A stretch of 64,000 bases of DNA from a virus: the IMG/VR virus record IMGVR_UViG_3300042402_002564, positions 1-64,000 of that record, one strand, 5' to 3'. Within the stretch, counting starts at the first letter, position 1, and every line of letters starts with the position of its first letter. The translations under genes and the position numbers were made by a program. Below the pieces are notes generated by a model that was given only the letters and a program-made list of their open reading frames with translations, was not told the DNA's origin and made no database searches. Shown one piece after another: positions 35,077-42,574 of the stretch.

Positions 35077-35733
35077 ATGTCCTTTGGATCTCTAGCCTCA
35101 TATTCTACAATAAATAACTTCCCACAAATATTATATACTTCGCCATCTTCAAATTTTTCTGAAGGTAGTGTATATGTGGTTAATATGAATTCTTTCCCCG
35201 TTAAAATTAGAGTTGCGGTTTTGGGGAGCAATGATATAAGTGATTTACTAATTTCAGATTACATTATATATAACCATACAATTCCAACTGGAGAAAAATT
35301 TGTCTCCGATAAAATATTTTTAAAAGATGGTGAGTCTGTAGTTGTTAGAGCAGATTTGCCTAATGTTAAATTTACTTTCCGTGGTAGCGAAGTTGGGTTA
35401 TCAACTTCAACTTGTGGAATTTTATCTGCCTTTAGTCCAGTAACTAATGTTAAAATTGGTGCTGGACAAACGGTATTCAATATTCCAGTATCTATACTTG
35501 AAACTGATGCTAATTTATACATAACTAATACATCGCCAGATTACGTAGAGGTTAGCGTTGGTATCGGTACAACCATTGGCTCAAATCATTATTTGGTATA
35601 TAATGAGAGAGTTGATCCTGGAAATTATTTTTGTCAGAACGACATTAAATTGGGTGCTGGAGAAATTATTTTTGCGAAGGCTACATCAACAGATATAAAC
35701 ATAGTCGCTTTAGGAAAAACCACGAACAGATAA
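35077..35733 (+). CDS. Virion-type protein with two related beta domains
   Basis: The 218-residue protein contains an internal duplication. Residues about 28-100 (SVYVVNMNSFPVKIRVAV to SVVVRADLPNVKF) and about 145-215 (NLYITNTSPDYVEVSVGIG to EIIFAKATSTDINIVALG) share strand order and motifs. Both have a [YI]Y[N][HE][xx]PxG[EN] segment. The fold looks like paired beta-sandwich domains of minor virion proteins. It follows a late-type box and is one base from the glutaredoxin gene. No enzyme motif is seen, and a structural role is inferred. Confidence 0.55.
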   Translation: MSFGSLASYSTINNFPQILYTSPSSNFSEGSVYVVNMNSFPVKIRVAVLGSNDISDLLISDYIIYNHTIPTGEKFVSDKIFLKDGESVVVRADLPNVKFTFRGSEVGLSTSTCGILSAFSPVTNVKIGAGQTVFNIPVSILETDANLYITNTSPDYVEVSVGIGTTIGSNHYLVYNERVDPGNYFCQNDIKLGAGEIIFAKATSTDINIVALGKTTNR

Positions 35734-35975
35734 TGATGAAATTTACAGTTTATTCTAAATATGGTTGCCCATATTGTACCAAAGTTGAAGAAGTTTTAAA
35801 GTTGGCAAACCTTGAACATAAGGTTTATAAGTTGGATGATGATTTTACCCGTAACCAATTTTATGCAGAATTTGGTGAAGGTGCTACATTCCCACAAGTA
35901 TTGTTAAATGATCAACAACATCTTGGTGGTTGTACTGAAACAGTGAAGTATTTAAAAGAGCAGAATTTAGTGTAG
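35733..35975 (+). CDS. Glutaredoxin
   Basis: The 80-residue protein has the dithiol active site CPYC at residues 12-15 (YSKYGCPYCTKVEEVL). It also has the cis-Pro region TFPQVLLND and the glutathione-binding GGCTETVKYL. It reduces disulfides using glutathione, commonly for ribonucleotide reductase. In this genome it could also keep the cysteine-rich fibre proteins reduced before assembly (inference). The start at 35733 overlaps the upstream stop; an ATG three bases later is also possible. It converges with the bilin reductase, overlapping by nine bases. Confidence 0.95.
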   Translation: MMKFTVYSKYGCPYCTKVEEVLKLANLEHKVYKLDDDFTRNQFYAEFGEGATFPQVLLNDQQHLGGCTETVKYLKEQNLV

Positions 35976-36614
35976 GTCGAATAAAAAATTGTAAATATAT
36001 CTTTCGGCAAATTCTTTATTATAATGTGCTTTTAAAATTCCATAAGCTGGATCTGTAGAAGACAGATGGTAATCATATCCTTTTTGATAAAGGTATGATA
36101 CTTCTGTCTTCTTTGAATTTTCTACACATTTTTTATATTGAAATATATATTGTGTAAATTGATCTATGTATTCTTTATAAAAACATACATCAGAACTTTT
36201 AAGCCATAATTTTTTTGAAAAGTATTTGTTTAAATCATATATTTTAGATTGCTCTTTTTTTCTATCTGCAAAATCTGATAAGTATGAATCAATATACTTT
36301 GAATTATATTCTGAATCTGATTTCAATGGATGGAAGTCTATAGTTCCAAAATATTTTTTACTTGAGGTTCCCAAATATTCAGTACCAAGAATCGGAAACT
36401 CGTAGTTGAAGTCTGGATATAATACCAAAGACTCTGCAAAAAATTTATTTTTTATATTTAATTCACACAACCTTATCCTTCTTATTTTATCAGTCTTCCA
36501 AATGTATGAAGTTATAGTAGATTCATTTTCTGTAATATGATTGTTTAACCATGGAGGTAAATCTACTGGTTCTAAATTATTAAATGTGCCTAGTAAGATA
36601 TCTTTTAAACTCAT
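35967..36614 (-). CDS. Ferredoxin-dependent bilin reductase (PebA/PebS-like)
   Basis: The 215-residue protein belongs to the family that reduces biliverdin to phycobilins (PebA, PebB, PebS, PcyA, PcyX). Visible family blocks are RRIRLCELNIKN, YPDFNYEFPILGTEYLG, GTIDFHPLKSDSEYNSKYI with its active-site Asp, and a C-terminal TDPAYGILKAHY with the second Asp. NKEFAERYIYNFLFDL closes the protein. By eye the middle part is closest to PebA/PebS. Product identity cannot be fixed from sequence alone. It is a lone reverse-strand gene; no heme oxygenase is in the window. It converges on the glutaredoxin gene. Confidence 0.83.
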   Translation of the reverse strand: MSLKDILLGTFNNLEPVDLPPWLNNHITENESTITSYIWKTDKIRRIRLCELNIKNKFFAESLVLYPDFNYEFPILGTEYLGTSSKKYFGTIDFHPLKSDSEYNSKYIDSYLSDFADRKKEQSKIYDLNKYFSKKLWLKSSDVCFYKEYIDQFTQYIFQYKKCVENSKKTEVSYLYQKGYDYHLSSTDPAYGILKAHYNKEFAERYIYNFLFDLH

Positions 36615-36642
36615 GCACTTATAATATAAATTATTATAACAA

Positions 36643-36650
36643 TATTTATT
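36643..36650 (-). promoter_or_regulatory. Late promoter variant on reverse strand (AATAAATA)
   Basis: On the reverse strand this reads AATAAATA, 28 bases before the bilin reductase ATG at 36614. A late promoter would be unexpected for a pigment gene, so it may also be chance in an AT-rich gap. Confidence 0.4.
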
Positions 36651-36660
36651 TGTTACTTTT

Positions 36661-38253
36661 ATGAGAATTTTATCAATTTTTGATGGTCATGATGCATCGG
36701 CAACTGTTTTAAATAATGGTGTCATCGAACATTATTTAAAAGAAGAAAGATTCTCTAAAGTAAAGAAGGACAAAAAGATAGACAATATATTTAAAATTTG
36801 TTTAGAAAATTTTGTAGATAAGTGTGACTATTTTATTTTTAGAACTAATGATACTAATGAAGTAAAGGATGATAAAAATAAAATAATTCAGCAAAAGAAT
36901 AAAAATATAATATTAATAAATTCTAATACTCATCATCACTTATATCATGCATCAATTGCTTTTTATAATAGTGGATTTGAAAGAAGCGTAGTGCTAGTAG
37001 TAGATTCTTCTGGAGCAATATTAAAAAATATGCATGAGTGTGAATCTGTTTATATTTTAGAATATCCAGATAAGATAACTCCAATTTATAAAAACCATCA
37101 TAGTTCTATTCCACAAAATTTAGATAAAAGTATTGATGGGTGTCGATACATTTGTAAATCACAATATGGAATAGGTAATTTATATGATGGTGTTGCAATG
37201 ATTATGGGGCAAACCATTGATGATTGTGGTAAGGCAATGGGGTTGTCATCATATGGGAATAGAATTCCAGATTTTATTAATTTTTTTGATAAGACAATAG
37301 ATGAACCAATAGTATTATTAAATGATGCTGAAGAAAGATTGTTTTTTAATTTAATTGACAATGGAAAGAATGTAAAAATTACAGAAGATAATTATCAGTT
37401 TTATGCTGATTATTGTCTTGAGGTTCAAGTTCAAACACAAGAAGCTATTTGTAAGTTAGTAAAAAATTCTATTGAAAAAACTGGTATAAAAAATGTCTGC
37501 ATAAGTGGTGGATATGGAATGAATATAATATCCAATCATTTATTAACTAAAAGATTTCCCAATATCAATTTTTATTTTGAACCTCTTTGTGATGATGGTG
37601 GGATATCTATAGGTGCAGCAATGTATGCATATAGAAAGATAACCAAAGATTCACAAATAATTCCAATAAAAAATACATTTGTTCATGGTTTTAAATATGA
37701 CATATCACAATATAAAGGAACTACTGTAGATATAAAACAACTTGCCAAAATTTTATATACCAATAAATCTGTTGCAATATATAATGATCTTGCTGAATCT
37801 GGGCAGCGGGCATTGGGCAATAGGTCTATTTTATTCAATGCGTTAAACCTTAATGCAAAAGAAATAGTTAATGGCATTAAAAAAAGAGAATGGTATAGAC
37901 CTTTTGCTGCTATAGTTTTGGAAGAGGATGCTGACCAATATTTTGATATGAGAGATTTAAAATCGAATCCTTTTATGACAGTGTGCTTTCCAGTAAAAAC
38001 TGATATAATTCCAGGTGTAACTCATGTCGATAAAACCTGTAGAGTCCAAACGGTTAATAGTGGACACTTGAAAGAACTTCTGCTAGAATTTAAAAAAATT
38101 AGCGGACATGGAATTCTTTTAAATACTAGTTTTAATCTTGCTGGGGAACCATTAGTAGAAACTCCTGAAGATGCATTTAAAACATTAAACAACTCATCTT
38201 TAGATTATCTTTGGTTTTATGAATCAAAGCAACTGTTTAATTCTTATTATTAA
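36661..38253 (+). CDS. NodU-type carbamoyltransferase, second copy
   Basis: The 530-residue protein has the same fold as the carbamoyltransferase at 28013. It starts MRILSIFDGHDASATVLNNG, then has HHHLYHASIAFYNSGF (metal site), VVDSSGA, GQRALGNRSILFN, RPFAAIVLEE and NTSFNLAGEPLVETPEDA. It is shorter by about 65 residues and clearly diverged, so it is not a recent duplicate. It would carbamoylate a different acceptor. It stands alone between the reverse-strand bilin reductase and a run of small genes. No ribosome binding site is obvious before the ATG. Confidence 0.88.
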   Translation: MRILSIFDGHDASATVLNNGVIEHYLKEERFSKVKKDKKIDNIFKICLENFVDKCDYFIFRTNDTNEVKDDKNKIIQQKNKNIILINSNTHHHLYHASIAFYNSGFERSVVLVVDSSGAILKNMHECESVYILEYPDKITPIYKNHHSSIPQNLDKSIDGCRYICKSQYGIGNLYDGVAMIMGQTIDDCGKAMGLSSYGNRIPDFINFFDKTIDEPIVLLNDAEERLFFNLIDNGKNVKITEDNYQFYADYCLEVQVQTQEAICKLVKNSIEKTGIKNVCISGGYGMNIISNHLLTKRFPNINFYFEPLCDDGGISIGAAMYAYRKITKDSQIIPIKNTFVHGFKYDISQYKGTTVDIKQLAKILYTNKSVAIYNDLAESGQRALGNRSILFNALNLNAKEIVNGIKKREWYRPFAAIVLEEDADQYFDMRDLKSNPFMTVCFPVKTDIIPGVTHVDKTCRVQTVNSGHLKELLLEFKKISGHGILLNTSFNLAGEPLVETPEDAFKTLNNSSLDYLWFYESKQLFNSYY

Positions 38254-38276
38254 TATATAATTTAATCTGAGAGCAC

Positions 38277-38642
38277 ATGAATTTAATGACCGACAATCTT
38301 TTCGATGTTCATCATGATGTTGAAAAGGCTATTGACCTTGCTTTTAATGGAAAATTTGTTTTAAATTTTTATGATTATTTAAAAGTTAATAGTGCAAAAA
38401 GATATCAAGTTGAAACATTCATTGAGAGTAAAACCGCTAATAATATTAATAATATTATTATGGATTTAGATGAATATTTGGAGGGTGGTTCTGATAATGA
38501 ACATAAACTTCTTAGGGAAGCATATGGACATATTCCTAAACCACAAGCAAGAAAAATTAGAAACTACCTTTATGGTATTTTAGAAGATGCCTGGAGATAT
38601 AGTAATGATAGAAGACCAGGAAGAAAAAAGCAAACTAAATAA
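38277..38642 (+). CDS. Conserved-looking hypothetical protein (121 aa)
   Basis: The 121-residue protein is mainly helical and acidic at the start (DNLFDVHHDVEKAIDLAF) with a basic C-terminus (GRKKQTK). It contains LREAYGHIPKPQARKIRNYL, which resembles a nucleic-acid- or protein-binding helix pair. A second in-frame ATG at 38286 is possible. It overlaps the next small gene. Genes of this size and order occur in the early/middle region of cyanophages, but I do not recognise a family. Confidence 0.55.
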   Translation: MNLMTDNLFDVHHDVEKAIDLAFNGKFVLNFYDYLKVNSAKRYQVETFIESKTANNINNIIMDLDEYLEGGSDNEHKLLREAYGHIPKPQARKIRNYLYGILEDAWRYSNDRRPGRKKQTK

Positions 38643-38814
38643 TCATGAACCCGAAATTAATCGGGGATTTGAGTTAATGTTAAGACAGAATAATAGGAGG
38701 GAAAATTCATTAACGCCAAAAACATTTGAGATAATGTTTGGTAAAATGGTTTCTCTCTTCAAACGAGAGTTCCATATTCAGTTCCAATTTATCTTTGATG
38801 TAAAAAAGATTTAA
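38605..38814 (+). CDS. Small hypothetical protein (69 aa)
   Basis: Start chosen at the internal ATG at 38605 (MIEDQEEKSKLNNHEPE); an upstream ATG at 38587 would add six residues. The 69-residue product has charged N-terminal and aromatic C-terminal halves (FHIQFQFIFDVKK). It overlaps the previous gene by 38 bases. No family recognised. Confidence 0.5.
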   Translation: MIEDQEEKSKLNNHEPEINRGFELMLRQNNRRENSLTPKTFEIMFGKMVSLFKREFHIQFQFIFDVKKI

Positions 38815-38830
38815 CTCTCGGGAGAAAAAA

Positions 38831-39055
38831 ATGTTAGCAGTAACTCTTACTTTAGGAACATTAATTTCTATTATGTTCTTTTTTGTTGGTGGATTATGCG
38901 GATGGATGGTAAAACAGTATTTAATTGAAAGAAATTATACCGCATATACACATCCCGAAATGTTTGATGAAAACGGAAATGTTATTCCAGACGAAATTTT
39001 AGCAGTACGATTTGAAAACAGTTATGACGACTACGAAGACGAAGAAGACGACTGA
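38831..39055 (+). CDS. Small membrane protein with acidic tail (74 aa)
   Basis: The 74-residue protein has one clear membrane segment (LTLGTLISIMFFFVGGLCGWMV, residues about 5-26, split here as LTLGTLISIMFF and VGGLCGWMV). A cytoplasmic part with THPEMFDENGNVIPDE follows, then a strongly acidic end (YDDYEDEEDD). A GGGAG site precedes the ATG. The single-span topology is visible; the role in the host membrane is unknown. It overlaps the next gene by 32 bases. Confidence 0.65.
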   Translation: MLAVTLTLGTLISIMFFFVGGLCGWMVKQYLIERNYTAYTHPEMFDENGNVIPDEILAVRFENSYDDYEDEEDD

Positions 39056-39602
39056 AAGAACTAGTAAATCTACAATTACGGAACTTCAACCTAATGCTTT
39101 TCAGTTTGAAATTTTAGAACTAGCATCAAAACAAAGGTCGAATGCTAATAAGGTTGAAGTTCTAAAAAAATATAGAAATGATGCTTTGGTATCTATATTG
39201 ATTTGGAATTTTGATGAATCTATTATTTCACTTTTACCTGTAGGTGAAGTTCCATATTCTCGCGTAGAAGAGCAATCTTCTTTTAATGATACCTTGTCTG
39301 CGTCTCTATCTAAATCTGCAAAAGTGGAAGGTTTGAGTAGGGCAGATGAATTTATCAGAGAAAGACATACATCTATTCGAAATGAATATCAAAACTTTTA
39401 TAATTATCTTCAAGGCGGAAATCCAGCACTTAGTTCTTTACGTAGAGAAACTATGTTCATTCAAATGCTGGAAGGACTTCATCCTCTTGAAGCAGAAATT
39501 ATGTGCTTAGTCAAAGATAAAAAGTTAACTGATAGATATAAAATCACCTTTGACCTTGTTAAAGAAGCATATCCCGATGTTGTTTGGGGAGGTCGCTCTT
39601 AA
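39024..39602 (+). CDS. Conserved phage protein of unknown function (192 aa)
   Basis: Start at the ATG at 39024; a TTG 12 bases upstream would add four residues. The 192-residue protein begins with a Thr/Lys-rich tail and then forms a helical domain: FEILELASKQRSNANKVEVL, LIWNFDESIISLLPVGEVPY, MFIQMLEGLHPLEAEIMCLV. It ends KEAYPDVVWGGRS. Proteins of this build are common in the replication/transcription region of T4-like cyanophages and may bind host polymerase or DNA, but no function is established here. It overlaps both neighbours slightly. Confidence 0.6.
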   Translation: MTTTKTKKTTERTSKSTITELQPNAFQFEILELASKQRSNANKVEVLKKYRNDALVSILIWNFDESIISLLPVGEVPYSRVEEQSSFNDTLSASLSKSAKVEGLSRADEFIRERHTSIRNEYQNFYNYLQGGNPALSSLRRETMFIQMLEGLHPLEAEIMCLVKDKKLTDRYKITFDLVKEAYPDVVWGGRS

Positions 39603-39859
39603 TGTGTAAAATTATTCATGAAAATTGTGATGTATCTTTGGCAAAGGACAAGACTTTGCCATTAAACTCCTATCTTGTAAAATATTACAAAGAAGATAAT
39701 CTACAATATGATATTGTTATCTGTAATAAACGTGCAGATATTTTTGATATTTATTGGGATAGGTATAGAGAAGGTTTAAAGTCTATAAAATGGACTGATG
39801 GTAGAGTTAATCCAAAACTTTGGGGAATTGAACCTAAGGAGGGTAAAAAGAAAAAATGA
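39602..39859 (+). CDS. Small hypothetical protein (85 aa)
   Basis: The start at 39602 overlaps the previous stop by one base (TAATG). The 85-residue product, MCKIIHENCDVSLAKDK and on, has a compact mixed fold (YLVKYYKEDNLQYDIVICNK, then YWDRYREGLKSIKW) and a Lys-rich tail. It looks like the small conserved cyanophage proteins near the clamp-loader region. Function unknown. Confidence 0.55.
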   Translation: MCKIIHENCDVSLAKDKTLPLNSYLVKYYKEDNLQYDIVICNKRADIFDIYWDRYREGLKSIKWTDGRVNPKLWGIEPKEGKKKK

Positions 39860-40062
39860 CAACAGGATTTGGTGGAACTCCGAATAAAAAGAATAAAGCA
39901 ACAGTAATAGTTAATGATGATGAAGTTACAAAATTAATTAAAGAGTATAAAAAAATAAAAAAATATATGAAGTCTTCATTATATAAAATTATGACACTTG
40001 ATGGGACCGAAAAAAAAGTGTCTAGTTTATTAGAAGAATACGGTGAAGATGATATCTCCTAA
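39856..40062 (+). CDS. Small basic hypothetical protein (68 aa)
   Basis: The ATG overlaps the previous stop (ATGA). The 68-residue product has a Lys-rich helix (KLIKEYKKIKKYMKSSLYK) and an acidic end. Its end overlaps the sulfotransferase start. Function unknown. Confidence 0.5.
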   Translation: MTTGFGGTPNKKNKATVIVNDDEVTKLIKEYKKIKKYMKSSLYKIMTLDGTEKKVSSLLEEYGEDDIS

Positions 40063-40780
40063 ATGGAAAGACCAAATACTTAATTTAGATTGGAAAAAAT
40101 ACAATGATACTGTTTATAATTCAGTATCATTTAATTATTTTCCTAAAGAACAATTGGATATTGATGCTATCGGGGAAACCGATGTTTTTTATAAGTTGGA
40201 TGAACTTAAAATAGCATATATTCCAATATATAAAAATGCATCTACATCAATAAAAAATTCTTTAAACTTTGAACCAGTTTATATAAAACCAAAGAAAGAA
40301 GAAATATTTGATATTGATATACCAAAAGAATATAGAGATTATAAATTTTTTACTATTATTAGAGATCCAAAAACTAGATGGATTTCTGGAATTAATGAAT
40401 TCATAAACATATATCAAGATCTTGGTGTAGATTTTGATGGTGATATAAAGGGATCTAGAAAAAAATTTTTGCTTGAGTTAAAAAGAAATAAATTTATATT
40501 TGATGGGCATACAAGACCTCAACTATCATCTATTGATTTTTGCTTTAAGTATGACATTGATTTATCTCTTATAAAAATGGATGAGAAGTTAGAAGAAAAA
40601 ATATCTGATTTTGTGGGAAAATATATTAAATTGCGACATGATAATCCCATTGAAAAATATAAATTTAAATTGGAAAATTATAATTTTTGTTATCAAATAT
40701 TAAACAGATATTGTATGAAGAATAGTTCATTCTTAGAGTTATATGATATGGATTTTTATCTGTACAATAACTCTTTTTAA
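40049..40780 (+). CDS. Sulfotransferase-family protein, second copy
   Basis: The 243-residue protein has IAYIPIYKNASTSIKNSL (5'-phosphosulfate loop, about residue 57-74) and FFTIIRDPKTRWISGINEF (3'-phosphate motif, about 105-123), as expected for sulfotransferases. The start is taken at ATG 40049; a GTG two codons upstream is possible. It differs strongly from the reverse-strand copy at 5641-6255, so it is not a recent duplication. PAPS would come from the host. The acceptor could be a cell-surface or virion glycan. It lies between small helical proteins and speD. Confidence 0.75.
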   Translation: MISPKWKDQILNLDWKKYNDTVYNSVSFNYFPKEQLDIDAIGETDVFYKLDELKIAYIPIYKNASTSIKNSLNFEPVYIKPKKEEIFDIDIPKEYRDYKFFTIIRDPKTRWISGINEFINIYQDLGVDFDGDIKGSRKKFLLELKRNKFIFDGHTRPQLSSIDFCFKYDIDLSLIKMDEKLEEKISDFVGKYIKLRHDNPIEKYKFKLENYNFCYQILNRYCMKNSSFLELYDMDFYLYNNSF

Positions 40781-40786
40781 ATGAAT

Positions 40787-40794
40787 CTAAATAT
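40787..40794 (+). promoter_or_regulatory. Possible variant late promoter (CTAAATAT) before speD
   Basis: The box lies in the 42-base gap before speD, 28 bases upstream of its ATG. It has the same CTAAATA core as the elements at 22408 and 26804. Confidence 0.3.
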
Positions 40795-40822
40795 AAAATA
40801 ATCTTTTTTTTCGTTGTTTAGA

Positions 40823-41149
40823 ATGGGCAAGCATTATCTACTTAATTTGTATGGGTGTTCTTTTTCTTTATTGAACGATTCAGAATTTTTAATAGATCTT
40901 TTAGAAAATGCTGCATATGCTAGTGGAGCTACAGTATTGCAGACAGTTTATAAAAAGTTCGACCCTCAAGGGGTAACTGTTTTGTGTTTACTTTCTGAAA
41001 GTCACATTAGCATTCATACATGGCCAGAAGAGGGAAAGGCTGCTTGCGATGTTTATACGTGCGGAACATCTAACCCTAAAATAGGATGTGATATTATAAT
41101 TGAACAATTAAAGTCTGAAAATCATACATTAAGTTATATTGAGAGATGA
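40823..41149 (+). CDS. speD: S-adenosylmethionine decarboxylase proenzyme
   Basis: The enzyme makes decarboxylated SAM for spermidine synthesis. The 108-residue protein is the small prokaryotic SpeD. It has LSESHISIHTWPEEG, with the serine that becomes the pyruvoyl group after self-cleavage, and CDVYTCG with the catalytic Cys. The ATG at 40823 gives the usual MGKHYLLNLYGC start; a TTG nine bases earlier is less likely. Cyanophage speD is a known auxiliary gene and may support polyamine needs for DNA packaging. It overlaps the next gene by four bases (ATGA). Confidence 0.95.
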   Translation: MGKHYLLNLYGCSFSLLNDSEFLIDLLENAAYASGATVLQTVYKKFDPQGVTVLCLLSESHISIHTWPEEGKAACDVYTCGTSNPKIGCDIIIEQLKSENHTLSYIER

Positions 41150-41631
41150 ATATTGATACTATCATAGTAGATAAATTTTTAGATAATCCAAATTTAGTGA
41201 GAGAATCTGTATTAAAAATACCATTCATACATTCTGGAACATTCCCTGGACTAAGGAGTGATGCTGCGGATAAAGATTATCAAAAAATGGTTAAAGATAA
41301 ATTTACAAAAATTTTAGGAACAAGTAATATTATCTTTAGAAAAGACCGCGATTGTTTTAGATTTCAACTATGCTTTGAAAATGATGATAGTTGGATACAT
41401 AAAGATGATTCCGAATGGGCAGGAGTTTTGTATTTAACTCCAAATGCTGATGTAAATTCTGGGACAGGAATATATGATCAAAATCAAAATTTGGTCACTA
41501 TAATTGGGAATGTTTATAATAGATTGGTATTATACCGAGGAGATTTATTTCATAGAAGTTTAGTTTCTGGTTTTGGTGATACTGTAGAAACTGGAAGACT
41601 TACTCAAGTATTCTTTTTTGATATAAATTAA
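41146..41631 (+). CDS. 2OG-Fe(II) oxygenase-like protein (DUF6445 type)
   Basis: The 161-residue protein begins with IIVDKFLDNPNLVRESVLK. It then has DSWIHKDDSEWAGVLYLTP (H-x-D-like metal site, about 86-88), GTGIYD, RLVLYRGDLFHRSL (distal His) and GRLTQVFFFD (2OG-binding Arg). It is a shorter version of the protein at 26094-26798. It is translationally coupled to speD by an ATGA overlap. The substrate is unknown. Confidence 0.68.
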   Translation: MNIDTIIVDKFLDNPNLVRESVLKIPFIHSGTFPGLRSDAADKDYQKMVKDKFTKILGTSNIIFRKDRDCFRFQLCFENDDSWIHKDDSEWAGVLYLTPNADVNSGTGIYDQNQNLVTIIGNVYNRLVLYRGDLFHRSLVSGFGDTVETGRLTQVFFFDIN

Positions 41632-41654
41632 ATTTTTCTTATAGTATAAAAATA

Positions 41655-42527
41655 ATGAATAAAAAAAATCTTTATTCCAGTTCTCCAAAAAGATTATTTA
41701 CTTTTGGGTGTAGTTTTACTGATTATGCTTGGGCAACGTGGGCAAATATACTTGGATTTGAATTGAATAAAACTACTGGATGTGAATTTTATAATTTTGG
41801 TAAATGTGCATCTGGTAATACATACATAGCAAATATTATTTCTCAGGTAGATCAACATTATAATTTTAATTCAGATGATCTTGTAATTGTTTGTTGGACA
41901 AGTATCACAAGAGAAGATAGGTGGATAACCGATAGATGGGAATGCCACGGCAACATATACTCACCAAACACAATATACGATAAAGTTGTTGTTGAAAAAA
42001 TAGCAGATATTTTTCATTTTTTAATGAGAGATTTGTCTAATATAAAACTTGTAGATTCTTTGTTGAAAGATAAAACACAATACCATTTTCTTTCGATAAA
42101 AAACTTATTAAATGATAAATTGCATACTAATAAAAATTATTATAAATTAAAAAAAAATTATAAAAATATAATTGATAAAATATATCCTAGTTATTCTGAG
42201 GTTTTGTGGAAAAATGATATTAGAATAAAAACTTATAATGACAAAAATATCTTCCATAAAAATTATGTAGAAGGACATCCATCTCCATTAGAGCATTTTA
42301 AATATTTGTGTAATATCTTTGATTATAATTTTTCAGATGATACTAAAGATGTTGTGGAAAAAATCAACGATGAATATAGAAATTTAATTATAGATTTGTA
42401 TTCTGACCAAGACAAAGAATGTCATCCAGCAGATTTGCCCGAAGAAAAGCTAAATGAATATCATTTAAGATGTCGAAATTTTTTAATATATAATTCTAAA
42501 AAGTTATCTGATCTAATAATTGTATAG
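41655..42527 (+). CDS. SGNH/GDSL-hydrolase-like protein
   Basis: The 290-residue protein has a block I-like LFTFGCSFTDYAWATW (nucleophile Ser after Cys, about 14-29) and a block II/III-like NFGKCASGNTYIANII with the expected Gly and Asn. GHPSPLEHFKYL (about 207-218) holds the catalytic His near the C-terminus. Such phage enzymes usually deacylate or deacetylate glycans. The middle is AT-rich and Lys/Asn-rich (about 140-180), unlike the ends. It is the last gene before the riboswitch hairpin. Activity on a surface glycan is plausible but inferred. Confidence 0.65.
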   Translation: MNKKNLYSSSPKRLFTFGCSFTDYAWATWANILGFELNKTTGCEFYNFGKCASGNTYIANIISQVDQHYNFNSDDLVIVCWTSITREDRWITDRWECHGNIYSPNTIYDKVVVEKIADIFHFLMRDLSNIKLVDSLLKDKTQYHFLSIKNLLNDKLHTNKNYYKLKKNYKNIIDKIYPSYSEVLWKNDIRIKTYNDKNIFHKNYVEGHPSPLEHFKYLCNIFDYNFSDDTKDVVEKINDEYRNLIIDLYSDQDKECHPADLPEEKLNEYHLRCRNFLIYNSKKLSDLIIV

Positions 42528-42536
42528 TATTATACA

Positions 42537-42567
42537 AGACCTCTTGACTAAATACGTCAAGAGGTCT
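42537..42567 (+). terminator. 12-bp perfect hairpin before the riboswitch promoter
   Basis: AGACCTCTTGAC (42537-42548) and GTCAAGAGGTCT (42556-42567) form a perfect 12-bp stem with a 7-base loop (TAAATAC). It ends the upstream gene cluster 10 bases after the SGNH stop. There is no T-run behind it, so it may work as a processing or blocking element more than as a classic terminator. The -35 hexamer of the next promoter lies in its left arm and loop. Confidence 0.7.
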
Positions 42568-42572
42568 ATGAT
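42544..42572 (+). promoter_or_regulatory. Sigma-70-type promoter (TTGACT-17-TATGAT)
   Basis: TTGACT (42544-42549) and TATGAT (42567-42572) have the ideal 17-base spacing. Transcription would start near 42580, the first paired base of the glutamine aptamer. The promoter is embedded in the hairpin at 42537-42567. Confidence 0.65.
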
Positions 42573-42574
42573 GA

